A stretch of DNA of 64,000 nucleotides from Neoarius graeffei (taxonomy: Eukaryota > Chordata > Actinopteri > Siluriformes > Ariidae), in NCBI RefSeq assembly GCF_027579695.1, contig NC_083571.1, positions 45,812,390 to 45,876,389 on the forward strand. Reading direction: 5' to 3'. A model generated the notes under the pieces. That model saw only the letters and a program-made list of their open reading frames with translations, did no database searches and was not told the origin of the DNA. The translations under genes and the position numbers were made by a program. Of this stretch, positions 44,757 through 57,968 are shown piece by piece. The stretch's first letter is position 1. Each line of letters begins with the position of its first letter.

Positions 44757-45118
44757 GCATCCATCCATCATCTGTAGCCACTTTATCCTGTTCTACAGGG
44801 TCGCAGGCAAGTTGGAGCCTATCCCAGCTGACTATGGGCAAGAGGTGGGGTACACCCTGGACAAGTCGCCAGGTCATCACAGGGCTGACACATAGACACG
44901 AATAACCATTCATACTCACACCTACGGTCAATTTAGAGCCACCAATTAGCCTAACCTGCATGCCTTTAGACTGTGGGGGAAACCAGAGCACCCGGAGGAA
45001 ACCCACTCGGACACCACACAAACTCCACACAGAAAGGCCCTCGTCAGCCGGTGGGCTCGAACCCAGGACCTTCTTGCTGTGAGGCGACAGTGCTAACCAC
45101 TACACCACCGTGCCACCC
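44757..45118 (-). mobile_element. V-SINE, first of a same-site pair
   Basis: GGATGG-tail subfamily. ACTATGAAATTAT flanks it at 44744-44756 and 45119-45131. Confidence 0.93.
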
Positions 45119-45131
45119 ACTATGAAATTAT

Positions 45132-45508
45132 CTCATCTCATCTCATTATCTCTAGCCGCTTTATCCTTCTACAGGGTCGCAGGCAAGCTGGAGCCTATCC
45201 CAGCTGACTACAGGCGAAAGGCGGGGTACACCCTGGACAAGTCACCAGGCCATCACAGGGCTGACACATAGACACAGACAACCATTCACACTCACATTCA
45301 CACCTACGGTCAATTTAGAGTCACCAGTTAACCTAACCTGCATGTCTTTGGACTGTGGGGGAAACCGGAGCACCCGGAGGAAACCCACGTGGACACGAGG
45401 AGAACATGCAAACTCCGCACAGAAAGGCCCTCATCAGCTGCTGGGCTCGAACCCAGGACCTTCTTGCTGTGAGGCGACAGTGCTAACCACTACACCACCG
45501 TGCCACCC
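45132..45508 (-). mobile_element. V-SINE, second of a same-site pair
   Basis: GAGATGAG-tail subfamily in the same orientation. ACTATGAAATTAT flanks it at 45119-45131 and again at 45509-45521, giving three copies of the 13-bp target around two SINEs. Confidence 0.93.
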
Positions 45509-45859
45509 ACTATGAAATTATATGATAAACAAACAAAAAAAAAGTTTTAAAAAATTATTTTATATTTTAGATTCTTCAAAGTAGCTAGCATTTACCTTGA
45601 TGACACTTTACACACTATTCGCATTATCTTAACCAGTTTCATAAGGTAGTCACCTAAAATGCTTTTCAATTAACAGATGTACCTTGTCAAAAGTTAATGA
45701 GTGGAATTTCCTGCTTTCTTAATGCGTCTAAGATCAAACAATCAATAGTAAATAATAAAAATACAGCAAATATCCCTATTCCACAACAACAGTAATCCAT
45801 ATTATGTCAAGAACTGCTCAACTAAGTAAAGAGAAGAAGTTTTTGACTGGCACTGTATA

Positions 45860-46728
45860 TACTGAGTCTTAGATTGAAAGTTTCGTCAGAAATAATTCTG
45901 AATAAACTTTTTAGTGATATAAAAATCCCGCACATTTAAACGGGTTTTATTACTTTTATTTATGTTTGTTTGTTTTTATATATTGTATTTATGGCCACAG
46001 AAGTGAAGGGAGGGAAGGAATGTTATTTGCTACAAATAGTTACAAATAGTTGGGGTTATAAATAATAATACATTATCATGAGGTGTGGTGACACTGTCTT
46101 TTTTACTTCAAACCACCAAAATAGCAATTGAGTGCAAACAAACGATGGCTTGTGCCCACCAAAATTGGCAACATGTCAGCATTGTAATCACAAATTATAC
46201 TTATGCCTGCATAAGAAGAGAGTTCCAAGTGTGTGTGGTAATTCACAGTGGTGTATTTTCCATGCAGAGTGTGAAGTCAACTTAAGAGTGGGCTACGTCA
46301 TACAATCCACTATCACTCAAGCCACACCTTTTATAATGAGTCAACATGAAAATAGATTTGTTCTGCAGCCAGTTCACAGTTGGGAAATAGTGACGAACAC
46401 TGCTAGCCTCCAACATCTAAACCCTTAGGATCATCATCATCAACAACAATAATAATAAAAACGCTGCTTATTATTTGAAGATGGTTCTCTTCAGTTAAAC
46501 GTGCCAGAATAATACATACAGACATAGACAAATTTCTTGGTACCATTACAGCTTGTTGAAACAATGCTTTATTCCTTCTGAAAAGTAATGAAATTAAAAG
46601 CAATTTTCTCATGTATACTTGCATGACTTTGGTATGTCATAGAGTAAAGCAACAAAAAAAAATATTTAAAAAAAAAGTGAGAAAATAATTTATTTATTGT
46701 TTATTTTACAAAGACATTCTAAAATAGC
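45860..46728. other. No gene recognised
   Basis: AT-rich, short open frames only. Confidence 0.4.
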
Positions 46729-46746
46729 CTGGACAGATTTGTTGGT

Positions 46747-47119
46747 GGGCGGCACGGTGGTGTAGTGGTTAGCGCTGTCGCCTCACAGCAAGAAGGTCCG
46801 GGTTCGAGCCCCGTGGCCGGCAAGGGCCTTTCTGTGTGGAGTTTGCATGTTCTCCCCGTGTCCGCGTGGGTTTCCTCCGGGTGCTCCGGTTTCCCCCACA
46901 GTCCAAAGACATGCAGGTTAGGTTAACTGGTGACTCTAAATTGACCGTAGGTGTGAATGTGAGTGTGAATGGTTGTCTGTGTCTATGTGTCAGCCCTGTG
47001 ATGACCTGGCGACTTGTCCAGGGTGTACCCCGCCTCTCGCCCGTAGTCAGCTGGGATAGGCTCCAGCTTGCCTGCGACCCTGTAGAACAGGATAAAGCGG
47101 CTAGAGATAATGAGATGAG
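46747..47119 (+). mobile_element. V-SINE inside a Tc1 terminal repeat
   Basis: Full-length copy. The target duplication AGATTTGTTGGT (46735-46746 and 47120-47131) is itself part of the Tc1-like element H end. Confidence 0.95.
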
Positions 47120-47282
47120 AGATTTGTTGGTACCTCTAGAAAAGATTATAAATAATTGGATTTTTGTGATATTTAAAACCAATTGTTTTCTTTAATTTGT
47201 GTCATACATGTTCACTTTTGTAATCAGTCATTCAGTCTATTTAAATTGAGAAAAATCGTCACTCAAAATGAGCATACGTTCA

Positions 47283-47452
47283 AAATGAGCATTCAAAAAA
47301 CAATAACATTTCTCAGTTTCAACATTTGATATGTTGTCTTTGTACTATTTTTAATGAAATATAGGGTTTCCATGATTTGCAAATCTTCACATTCTGTTTT
47401 TATTTGTTTTACACAGTGTCCCAACTTTTTTGGAATTGGGGTTATAATATTA
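47283..47452 (-). mobile_element. End fragment of Tc1-like element I
   Basis: TCCCAACTTTTTTGGAATTG followed by GGGTTATA is the inverted form of the end at 63869. TTGATATGTTGTC matches the interior seen near 63980. It is a short solo end within element H. Confidence 0.75.
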
Positions 47453-47811
47453 AGAAGTTTAAGTTCCATGGGACTGTAGCCAACTTTCCTGGATGTGACT
47501 GCAAGAGGAAAATCCATCACAGATTGAACAGAAGGATGGTGCCAATGGTACACAAAGAGCCAAGGATAACTTCCAAAGAGATAAAACTTGAACTCCAAGG
47601 TCAAGGTACTGTACATCAATGTCTGTTTGTCACTTTTTGAGTGACAGTGGGCTCAATAGAAGACGACCCAGGAGGACTCTGTTGTTGAAAGAAAAACTTT
47701 AAAAAGCCAGACTGAAATTTATTAAAATGCATATTGACAAGCCACAATGTTTCTAGGAGCATGTCCTTTGGATAGATGAGACAACCTTAAGCATATTGGC
47801 AAGTCACATGA

Positions 47812-48033
<222 letters not shown>

Positions 48034-48650
48034 TAAAGACCCAAAAAACACAGCTAAAAGCACCCAAGAATGGCAAAGAACAAAACATTGGATTATCCTG
48101 AAGTGGCCTTCTCTGAGCCCTGATCTGAATCCTATTGAACATTTCTGGAAAGATCTGAAACATGCAGTGTGGAGAAGGCACTCTTCAAACCTGAGACAAC
48201 TGGAGCAGTTTGCTCAGGAAGAGCAGGCCAAACTACTTATTGTCAGATGCAGAAGTCTCATTGAGAGCTGATTGCTTGTTAGCAGTGATTGCAGCTAAAG
48301 GTTGTGCAATAAAACATTAAGTTAAGGGTACTGTCATTTTGTCCAGACCATTTTCATTTGTTTTGTGATGTAAAATATTCATTTGTATGAAAAATCAAAT
48401 GCAAAGTCTGATTTGTGTTAAACATGGAATAAACAATGATGGATGCCATTAACTTTTAAGTCAGTTTCAAGTTACTTCAGAAATAGTTGTGGGTTATTTT
48501 TTTCGTGGAAGGGTACCAACAAATTTGTCCATGTTTGTAAATTTCCAGTAATCTTTTTTGGGGGAATCCGTATATCTGTATGTATTTGGATTAAAAAAAA
48601 AAAAAAACTTTCCTGAAGTGCCATAATTTTGCTTGTATATGTGTGCAATA

Positions 48651-49024
48651 GGCGGCACGGTGGTGTAGTGGTTAGCGCTGTCGCCTCACAGCAAGAAGGT
48701 CCGGGTTCGAGCCCCGTGGCCGGCGAGGGCCTTTCTGTGTGGAGTTTGCATGTTCTCCCCGTGTCCGCGTGGGTTTCCTCCGGGTGCTCCGGTTTCCCCC
48801 ACAGTCCAAAGACATGCAGGTTAGGTTAACTGGTGACTCTAAATTGAGCGTAGGTGTGAGTGTGAGTGTGAATGGTTGTCTGTGTCTATGTGTCAGCCCT
48901 GTGATGACCTGGCGACTTGTCCAGGGTGTACCCTGCCTTTCGCCCGTAGTCAGCTGGGATAGGCTCCAGCTTGCCTGCGACCCTGTAGAAGGATAAAGCG
49001 GCTAGAGATAATGAGATGAATGAG
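48651..49024 (+). mobile_element. V-SINE
   Basis: Full-length with target duplication ATGTGTGCAATA at 48639-48650 and 49025-49036. Confidence 0.95.
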
Positions 49025-49036
49025 ATGTGTGCAATA

Positions 49037-49391
49037 TCATGCAAAAACATGATTTCAGGACTCTTGTATGGTATCAGTGGCTCAAGCATGCTACTCAGTT
49101 ATGACAAATCTTTTTGCTTATTTCAATAAATTATTAATACATACTCATACATTTTTTCAAGAATAAGTCAGGAATAAAACATTGAGGGGTGGTGCTGTTA
49201 TAAGAAATTAATCAATATCAGGGTGGTGTGATACGTAACTTCTGTCATAGAATTAATCACCAAGTTCAGGCCAATTTGATCTGAGAACTGTAAAGCACTG
49301 CGGTGTAAATTAATATAGCAGTATGCTAAAAACAATAATAGAAAAACAATAAAAAAACAAAGAACACTCAATCTGAATCTTAAATATAACC
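49037..49391. other. Intergenic sequence, nothing recognised
   Basis: Downstream of the efemp1 3' end. AT-rich. Confidence 0.4.
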
Positions 49392-50806
49392 TTTATTTCT
49401 TAAAACAATTCTCTTCTGTTTCATAGTACAGAAACATTCATGGTTATGCATGAAATCAGTTTTAAATAAAGAAAAGATCCCCAACTGCATAGAGCTTTTT
49501 TTTTTTTCAAAAATTTTTTTAAGTGTGAATGGCACTGAATATACAAATATAGTTGGCTATTGCAGTTATCACTATATTTATATGTAAGGCACTGCATGTT
49601 AGACTTTGGAGATTGAACTACATATTCTACAAGGGTTACAATTAAAGACAAAATACCTTAAGGCTTGACATAGGTAACTTGAAGTAGGTTTTTCCCCACT
49701 TCATCAGTGCTGCACATACAATGAGTGGTAATATGGCTACAAGACAACAAACTCCATGCTTTTTCATGGATCATGACTACATACTGCATTTATTCATACA
49801 AATCTTCAAAGTACACATAATATTTGGCTGATTGATAGCTTGGACTAGGAACAGAGATTTTTTTTTCCCCCAGGGTAACCTCACTGGAACTAATATACAT
49901 GGCCAAGTGCTTTCCACCACATTAGTCCATTTAATCCATTTGTGGGAAACACTCAAAAGCTCTGCCGTACTGTGGCATTGCCATCATTTCCTGGCTATTT
50001 ATTGTTCAATGGCCATGTTGCCACTGAGACTAGCTACAAAGCATTATTCATAAATGAAAAGGAAATGAATCTAGATTTATTAAAGTGGCATCATCAAACC
50101 ACATAAACAGTAACTCTCTCATCAACAAAGCTGCAAACATTCAAGTGCAGTTCAAAAAAACACTCAACCATAATGTTTTGTCCCCAAGAATGAAAATGAT
50201 TTCACTTCATTAATTGTGTTGCTTGAGAACATGTTAGTCAATCTTGGGACAGAGCCACTGGAGAGGGTTCAAGAAAGAAAAAAACATTGCTGAGTTTAAT
50301 TTGTGTCCAACTCACACAGGATAGTAAGGTCACACACTCGGCACTTATATTTGAATAAGAAATAACTAATGCTCTTGGTCATGAATAAAAAGGGCATCCA
50401 CCCAATATTCAAATGAAAAAGAAGACAATATACTGTTATACTGCTATATCTTTTATCACTAGCGCCTAGCATCAGTCCTTGTCTGTCTGAAACTTACTTT
50501 GTCTCAATGTCACAATATATCCTGTCAAACACACACACACTTTCATTGTCAATACAAGTCTCTGGTTAGGTAAAGCCACGTATTTCTGTTTCTCTGCAAC
50601 TAACTGCTAGTGGACCCTTTTTATATCAACTCATTAAGAATATCGGATGTTCCAAAAGAAGAGTAGGAACAACTATACAGAACATAAAGAATAAAAAAGA
50701 AAGACTCAACTTGCACAGTTCATAAATTGTTGGCACTGTGATCGTAGGGAACTAGAAAGTAGCATATTGGATATGTTTAAACATGTGAAGAGCAGTACAG
50801 CAGCCA
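49392..50806 (-). other. efemp1: Probable efemp1 3' untranslated region
   Basis: Repeat-free sequence follows the efemp1 stop codon. An AATAAA signal on the minus strand lies at 49397-49392 (TTTATT on the plus strand), and others are closer to the stop, so the UTR length is uncertain (up to about 1.4 kb). Confidence 0.4.
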
Positions 50807-50968
50807 TTAGAAGGAGAACGGTCCCACGACGATGGTAAGCCTTAATAAGGAGCTGCTGCGATAGTTTGTGACAGTGTGGTGGGTGATCATCTCTAGATCG
50901 ACGATTATCTCAAGAGGGCCCTCTAGGGACTTGGTCAACACCAGCATTGCACTGACATTGTTGGAACG
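50807..50968 (-). CDS. efemp1: efemp1 terminal coding exon
   Basis: The acceptor TGTTTATAG precedes [18 protein letters not shown]. The exon continues [20 protein letters not shown] and ends [16 protein letters not shown]. It has 54 codons including TAA. Confidence 0.94.
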   Translation of the reverse strand, partial: RSNNVSAMLVLTKSLEGPLEIIVDLEMITHHTVTNYRSSSLLRLTIVVGPFSF

Positions 50969-53900
50969 CTATAAACAGAGAAATATGATCAGTTGCTTTA
51001 TGATATTACATGTTAAACATGGGGCGGCACGGTGGTGTAGTGGTTAGCGCTGTCGCCTCACAGCAAGAAGGTCCTGGGTTCGAGCCCCGGGGCCGGCGAG
51101 GGCCTTTCTGTGTGGAGTTTGCATGTTCTCCCCGTGTCCGCGTGGGTTTCCTCCGGGTGCTCCGGTTTCCGCCACAGTCCAAAGACATGCAGGTTAGGTT
51201 AACTGGTGACTCTAAATTGACCGTAGGTGTGAATGTGAGTGTGAATGGTTGTCTGTGTCTATGTGTCAGCCCTGTGATGACCTGGCGACTTGTCCAGGGT
51301 GTACCCCGCCTTTCGCCCATAGTCAGCTGGGATAGGCTCCAGCTTGTCTGCGACCCTGTAGAAGGATAAAGCGGCTAGAGATAATGAGATGAGATGAGAT
51401 ACAATTACAGGTATGAATAGGAGGTACACCATCCATCCATTATCTGTAACCGCTTATCCTGTGCAGGGTCGTGGGCAAGCTGGAGCCTATCCCAGCTGAC
51501 TATGGGTGAGAGGTGGGGTACACCTTGGACAAGTCGCCAGATCATAGCAGGGCTGACACATAGGGCCCGTCCACACGAGTACGCGGCCTCACCCAATACG
51601 CTGTCGTTTTGAAAAAAATCTCTGTAAACACGGCGTCGTTTCCAGAAATATCTGCGTCCACACGGATTCACTGGAAACGACCCAAAACGCTGTAGTACAT
51701 ATGCCAGGCCTGTATGTGGCGCTGTGACGCCGCCACACCAATACACTAAAACTGGAAGAAAAACCATGGAGCATGCGTAGAAAGGTCATGCGCTGTTTAC
51801 AAACAAGCTCATAACACGAGAAGAGGACGATCATGGCCAGTGCAACTCTGACAGTTGTTTCTGCAGTACGAGCACAAGCCTGTAGTCCGCCATTGTTGTT
51901 GTTATGACGCATCTAGCGGCGGCGGCTGACGTTAAAGGTTAGAGAGGTGGGGCTTATACGTCATCGTTTCTGAAAAAATCCGCATTTGCCGTCCAGACGA
52001 CTCCGGGCTATCCGGCGTTTTAGGATTTTCCTACTCTGGGACCCGTTTTCAAAAAATACCGGTTTCACACCTCGAAAAAGCCAGATCTGTCTGGACACGA
52101 GGCCGAAACGATAAAGTATTTATGCGGCTTCGACAAAAACGTGCTCGTGTGGACGGGCCCATAGAGACAAACAGCCATTCACACCTACGGTCAATTTAGA
52201 GCCACCAATTAGCCTAACCTGCATGTCTTTGGACTGTGGGGGAAAGCAGAGCACCCGGAGGAAACCCACGCAGACACGGAGAGAACATGCAAACTCCGCA
52301 CAGAAAAGCCCTCATCAGCCTCTGGGCTCGAACCCAGGACCTTCTTGCTGTGAGGTGACAGTGCTAACCACTACACCACCGTGTTGCCTTTTAAAATTAT
52401 TTATTTTTATTTAAAAAAAAATAATGGGATCTCACAGGACACAACAAAAAAGTAATGTATGCAAGAGGTTTTTACTTTCAGTCAGAAATGAAGCTTGTGA
52501 GGTAAAAAGAAGACCACATTCATTAATGTGAATGTGAATAATGCACTTACAGTGATGCATTTACATCATGCATCCTTAGTAACTGCCTGGTCAGGGCTGG
52601 GGTGATTTAAATGGTGCCATTAGTTTGTTTATCTTTTGTGAAAGAGAACCAACTAAATTAGTTGGAAAATGTTGTGGGCAGGTACAAAAATATCTGAGCA
52701 AGCAGGATTAAAATAAAAAGAAAATCTTGTACATTTCTCATTAAAAAAAGGCTTCGGACACACCCATTTCAGGTTTAAAGCCAATTATAGATACAGACAT
52801 GAATATTTGGAGCACTAAACAAATACAGATCATATCATTGTATCACACCCCTACTATTTATAATGTATTACTCACCCTCAGGAAGAATTCTCCTCCTTCA
52901 TTGCCTGCTCTGATCCTGAAGGTGTTGTGCGTGTTACTATAGATGTTAGTTGCTTGGATCTGGAAAATATCTGCCGGTACGGTACGGTCAGAGTGAATGT
53001 TCATGTACTTGTAGACAATGGACTGTGGCAAGCCACGGCACGCACTCGGGGATGAACAAACACACCGGCTAGAAAGAAAAGGAAAAAGAAAACTTTTTTT
53101 ACACAGAGAAAATGGTGGTGCTAACCACCAGCCTTATAGAACTTTCCAAGGTATGATATAAGTAGAATCAGAGTATTTTATAGTATACAGAATTTGCCTT
53201 TGTGCTGGAGTCAAAATAAAGAACACAATTCACGCAATATACAGTATGAGTGATGCTTCGATACCATTTTTTCCGACGAAGTATAGGTTTTTGGTCTCAT
53301 TGAGCATGTTATTTAGTTCTTTTTATGTTGATTTCTGCCTTGTGCTGCTAGCAATGAACTCCTTGTACTGAGTTACTGTGTTTAAGATATTTTGGCATTT
53401 AAACAGTATCTTCAATAGAGATTGTGACAGTGTGCAAAGCAGTATCAGTAAGTGTGGTCAACAAAACTGAGCAGGACTTGTGAGAAAACTGAAGAATCTG
53501 GCGAGTGAAGACAAAGGAAACCTCAGTATCTCAGTGCTCACAGAATTGAAGTGCTCTCATGCACAACAGTTTCTCAGGATGCTTGTGAAAAGCTCTGTGT
53601 GTGCACAATTCACATCTTTTTTTAAATTACCAGGTTCACTGATACTACTGTACGTGCTCAAGTCAAACACCCTCATATTTTCTATTAACAATACAATTTA
53701 ATCGCCATAAGATATTTTATATATTATTAAAGAAATAGGTTGTAGTTCCTCTGCTTGATATTTTCTTGACTTTGACTGCATCATTAATCATGAAAAAATC
53801 CAGTCATTTTGTGTTGTCTAGACTCAGACTAGACTTGTGTTAATTAGCATCATCTGGTATCAAATGTTGGAACTGGAGCAGTTTTATAAGTATGAGTAAA

Positions 53901-56900
53901 TCTGCACGGTATTGGACTGATACCAGATGTATTGGTATCAGTACATCCCTTAACAATATATACGCACAGTACCAGTCAAAAGTTTGGACATACCTTCTAA
54001 TTCAGTGTTTTTCTTTTATTTTTATTAATTAATAGACACTTCATGTCTCAAAGTAATGATGGATGTCATTTCTCTTTACTTAGTTGAGTAGTTCTTGACA
54101 TAATATGGATTACTAGGGCTGTATACTCTAGGGCTATTTACTGTATTTTTGTTATTTGCTATTTACTGTTTGATCTCAAACACATTAAGAAGGCAAGAAA
54201 TCGCACTAATTAACTTTTGATGAGGCACACTTGTTCATTGAAAAGCATTCCAGGTGACTACCTCATGAAGCTGGTTAAGATAATGCCAATCGTGTGTAAA
54301 GTGTCACCAAGGTAAACTATTTCATAGTTTTGATGTCTTCACTATTGTTCTATAATGTAGAAAATAGTCAAAATACAGAAAAACCTATGAATGAGTAGGT
54401 GTGTCCAAACTTTTGACTGGTATTGTATGTACACAGTTTGTGTAGTGTACAATAATTTACAAGATACATAGTAATTTACAGCAAGCATACAATAATTTAG
54501 ACAAAACAACAACAGTTGGTACATGTAATTGCAGTGCAGTTGCCTGTAATACACAAGTGTTAAATGTTAAATTATCCTACAAAGACTCGATATAGTACAC
54601 TATATGGTCAAACGTTTGTGGACACCTGACCATAACACCCATATGTGTGTTTTCCCCAAACTGTTGGCAGAATGCTGGAAGTGCATAATTGTCTTTGTAT
54701 GCTGAACACATTTGGGATGAACTGGAATGTCAACTTCGCACCAGAACTTCTTGGCAGATGTCAGTGCCCAACCTGTTGTGCTTGTGTGGCTCAATGGGCA
54801 AATCCCAAAATAGCCACATTCCAAAATCTAGTGGAAAGTTTTCCCCGAAGAGTGGCGGCTGTTATAGCAGCAAAGGGGAACCAACTCAGCTCATTAATGC
54901 CCATAATTTTGGAATGGGATGTTCAGCACACAGGTGTCCACATACTTTTTCATACAACCGCAAGTCAGAAAACGTTAGGAGGGTATGTTGAAATTAAAAT
55001 TAAAACTAAAAACAATGATTTGTAAATAATCTTTGACCTCTGTTGCACTGAAAACAATACAACAGCACATTATTTGATGTTTTACTTCATGAATTTTATT
55101 GTTGTTGTTTTTTTTTCAAAATAAACACTTATTTCAATTCTGATTCTTGCAACACATTTTTAAAAAATGGGGACGGTAAAACATTACTTTGTAATGTTGC
55201 CATTCCTTCTCACAACACGTAAGAGGTGTTTAAGAACTGAAGACACCAATTGATGAAGTGCTTCAGGTGTTAATTTGTCCCATTTCCCCCCGCAAACAGG
55301 TCTTAAGGTGTGCAACACTATTGTCATGTTGTCCATTTCAAAATTTGCCACACGTTCTCTATTGGGGACAGAGGAGACAGGCACCCTCTTCTTTCACAGC
55401 CATGCCTTTGTAATGTGTGCAGAATGTGGTTCTGCATTGTTTTGTTGAAATATCCCTGGAAAAGATATCATCTTGAAAGCAGCATATGTTGCTCCAAAAT
55501 CTCAATGTACTTTTCTGCATTAATGCTGCCATCACAGAAGTGTAAGTTACCTTTGCCAAGGACACTGACACAACCTCATACCATGATAGACCCTGGCTTT
55601 TGGACTTGTTACTGGTAACAGTCTGGATGGTCCTTTTTTGTCTTTGGTTCGGAGCTTACGGCATCCCTTTCTTCCACAAAAGATGTGGAATATTGATTCG
55701 TCTGACCACAAACCACATTTCCATTGTGTGATGGTCCATCTCAGATGCCTGCGAGCTCAGAGAAGTCAACGGCACTTCTGGACACAGTTAATATAAGGCT
55801 TCCTTTTTGCACAGTAAAGTTATAACTGCAATTTGTGGATGTAACTGTATTGTCGGGTTTGACAAAGGTCTGCCAAAGTAATCCCAGACACACATGCTTC
55901 TATCAGCTATAGACGAATAATGATTCTTGATGCAGTGCTGTCTGAGGGACCAGCGATCACAGGTGTTCAGCTTAGGCTTCTGCCCTTGCCCTTTACACAT
56001 CAAAATTCCTCCACATTCATTGAATCATTTCATGATATTATGCACCTTAGAAGGCGAAATCCTTCCTATTTTTATTTGAGGAACATTGTTTTTAAACATT
56101 TCAATAATTTTCTCATGCATTTCTGACAAACTGTAGATCCTCGGCCCATCTTTGCTCCTCAAAGACTAGGCCTTTCTTTTACTGATTTTGTACCAAATCA
56201 TGATTACAATCACCTGTTGATATCACTTGTTTCAAATCACATCATTATTATTTTTTTTATCTCATTACTAGCCCTAAATTTCCCCTGTCCCAACTTGTTT
56301 TGGAATGTGTTGCAGGCCTGAAACGCAGGAATGGATGTATATTAACAAATGAAATGAAGTTGACCAGAAAAGAATATGAAATACCTTGGGTTCATACTGT
56401 CTGCAATGAAATACAAGTCAAAATAAATTTAAAAATCACTACTTTTTTTCATTTGCATTTTCCATACTGTCCCAACTTTTTCTGATTTGAGGTTGTAATA
56501 ATAATATAGTGTAAATCCAGTCTGTTAGTCCAGCTTGTCCTAGCATACGAAATCTTGGCCTTTACAAACGCATCTAGCTGTGAGAATGCTGCCAGATGAA
56601 CTTACTTTTCTGATGTGCGCACATAAGGCTCTTGACAGGGGTTTTTCGGGTAACAACGGAAGCCTCCGTAGTAGTTCCAGCATATTTCATCCTCATTGCA
56701 TTTGTGGCCTGTTTCACACTCATTAATGTCTGACGTCAAATGGAAAGAAAAGGAAAAATATTCATATATTACAGAAATGACACAAACTCTTTTATTCCAG
56801 TAGTTAAAGAATTTCCATTGCGGAGTTACTTTCATCAGAAGTTGATTATTTTCCAATAACAGCATATCCCAAAGTATTTTATTCTTGTTATACCACAACA

Positions 56901-57927
56901 ATTTGCCAATCATTACAATTTTTAATTTATTAAACAGATATCTCCTTATAGTAAGCGTCACCATATCAATGATTTTCTGATTTTCTTTGTTAAATAACAA
57001 CACATTTTTAAATGCATTTATAATTGCCTTAAAGTGCCATTCCACCATTGGATGTATTCTTTGGCATAAAATACAATATATTTTGACAACATATATAAAT
57101 GGTATCACTAGATAGAGAAATCTTTTAGCTTCAAAACGATATATCAAACATAATTTTTTGACAACGACAAGTATATTAATTTTGCGACCAAAGTCACCTA
57201 CCCTTTTAATTTCCGCGCGTGATGTCATCGGCAGGTTCCCCTTCTTGTGTACCACGTGACGTGTGACGTGGCACATATTATCAGCAATGGCGGATAGAAC
57301 GCGATAAAAATAATACCAATAAATCTAGCTAATACCAATAAATCTGGCTAACTGAAAGATTAACTCAAAATTTTTTCGCAATTTTTTGGCCCCCATATAC
57401 GAGGAGAAATGACTCTCTCACTTTGGGGGTTTCCTGGTCTAAAAATAGACCAACACGTGGTACACAAGAAGGGGAACCTGCCGATGACATCACGTTTCAC
57501 TACCGCACGGAAATTAAAAGGGTAGGTGACTTTGGTCGCAAAATTAATATACTTGTCGTTGTCAAAAAATTATGTTTGATATAACATTTTGAAGCTAAAA
57601 GATTTTTCTGTCTAGTCATGTTGTCATAAAATATATTGTATTTTATGCCAAAGAATACATCCAATGGTGGAATGGCACTTTAAGGTGTCTGACATAAAAG
57701 TATCTGTAAATATTAGCTGTTGCTATAACAACAAGGTATTCGACTGAACAAATGAATATAAACTTGTGATTCAACTTCCACCCAGCACTACCATCAGAGT
57801 AGAAATAATCAACAGCTTCTGAACAATCAGATCTGAGAATTCACTGTGGTATAGCTGTAGTACCAGTAAGTAAAAATCCAAGACTACTGTTAAACAAATT
57901 TCATATGTGCCAGTTTCCCAGGGATTT

Positions 57928-57968
<41 letters not shown>

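Larger units (their letters stand above)
44654..45858. mobile_element. Tc1-type MITE M5, interrupted copy
   Basis: Ends AATCAAAAGTTTGGCCACAC and TTTTTGACTGGCACTGTATA are the inverted ends of the element seen complete at 53967-54425. Shared interior includes ACCTTGATGACACTTTACAC (45595). Two V-SINEs are inserted at 44757-45508. Confidence 0.82.

Noticed and set aside
46836..47195. Recurrent 80-130-codon open frames (for example with [16 protein letters not shown])
   Set aside because: The same frame appears in every V-SINE copy on either strand. V-SINEs are non-coding pol III-type retroposons and the frame is a by-product of their sequence.
56740..57276. Long minus-strand frame upstream of the last EGF exon
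   Set aside because: It runs through the intron acceptor and into the foldback MITE. The exon begins at 56729, so this is read-through.
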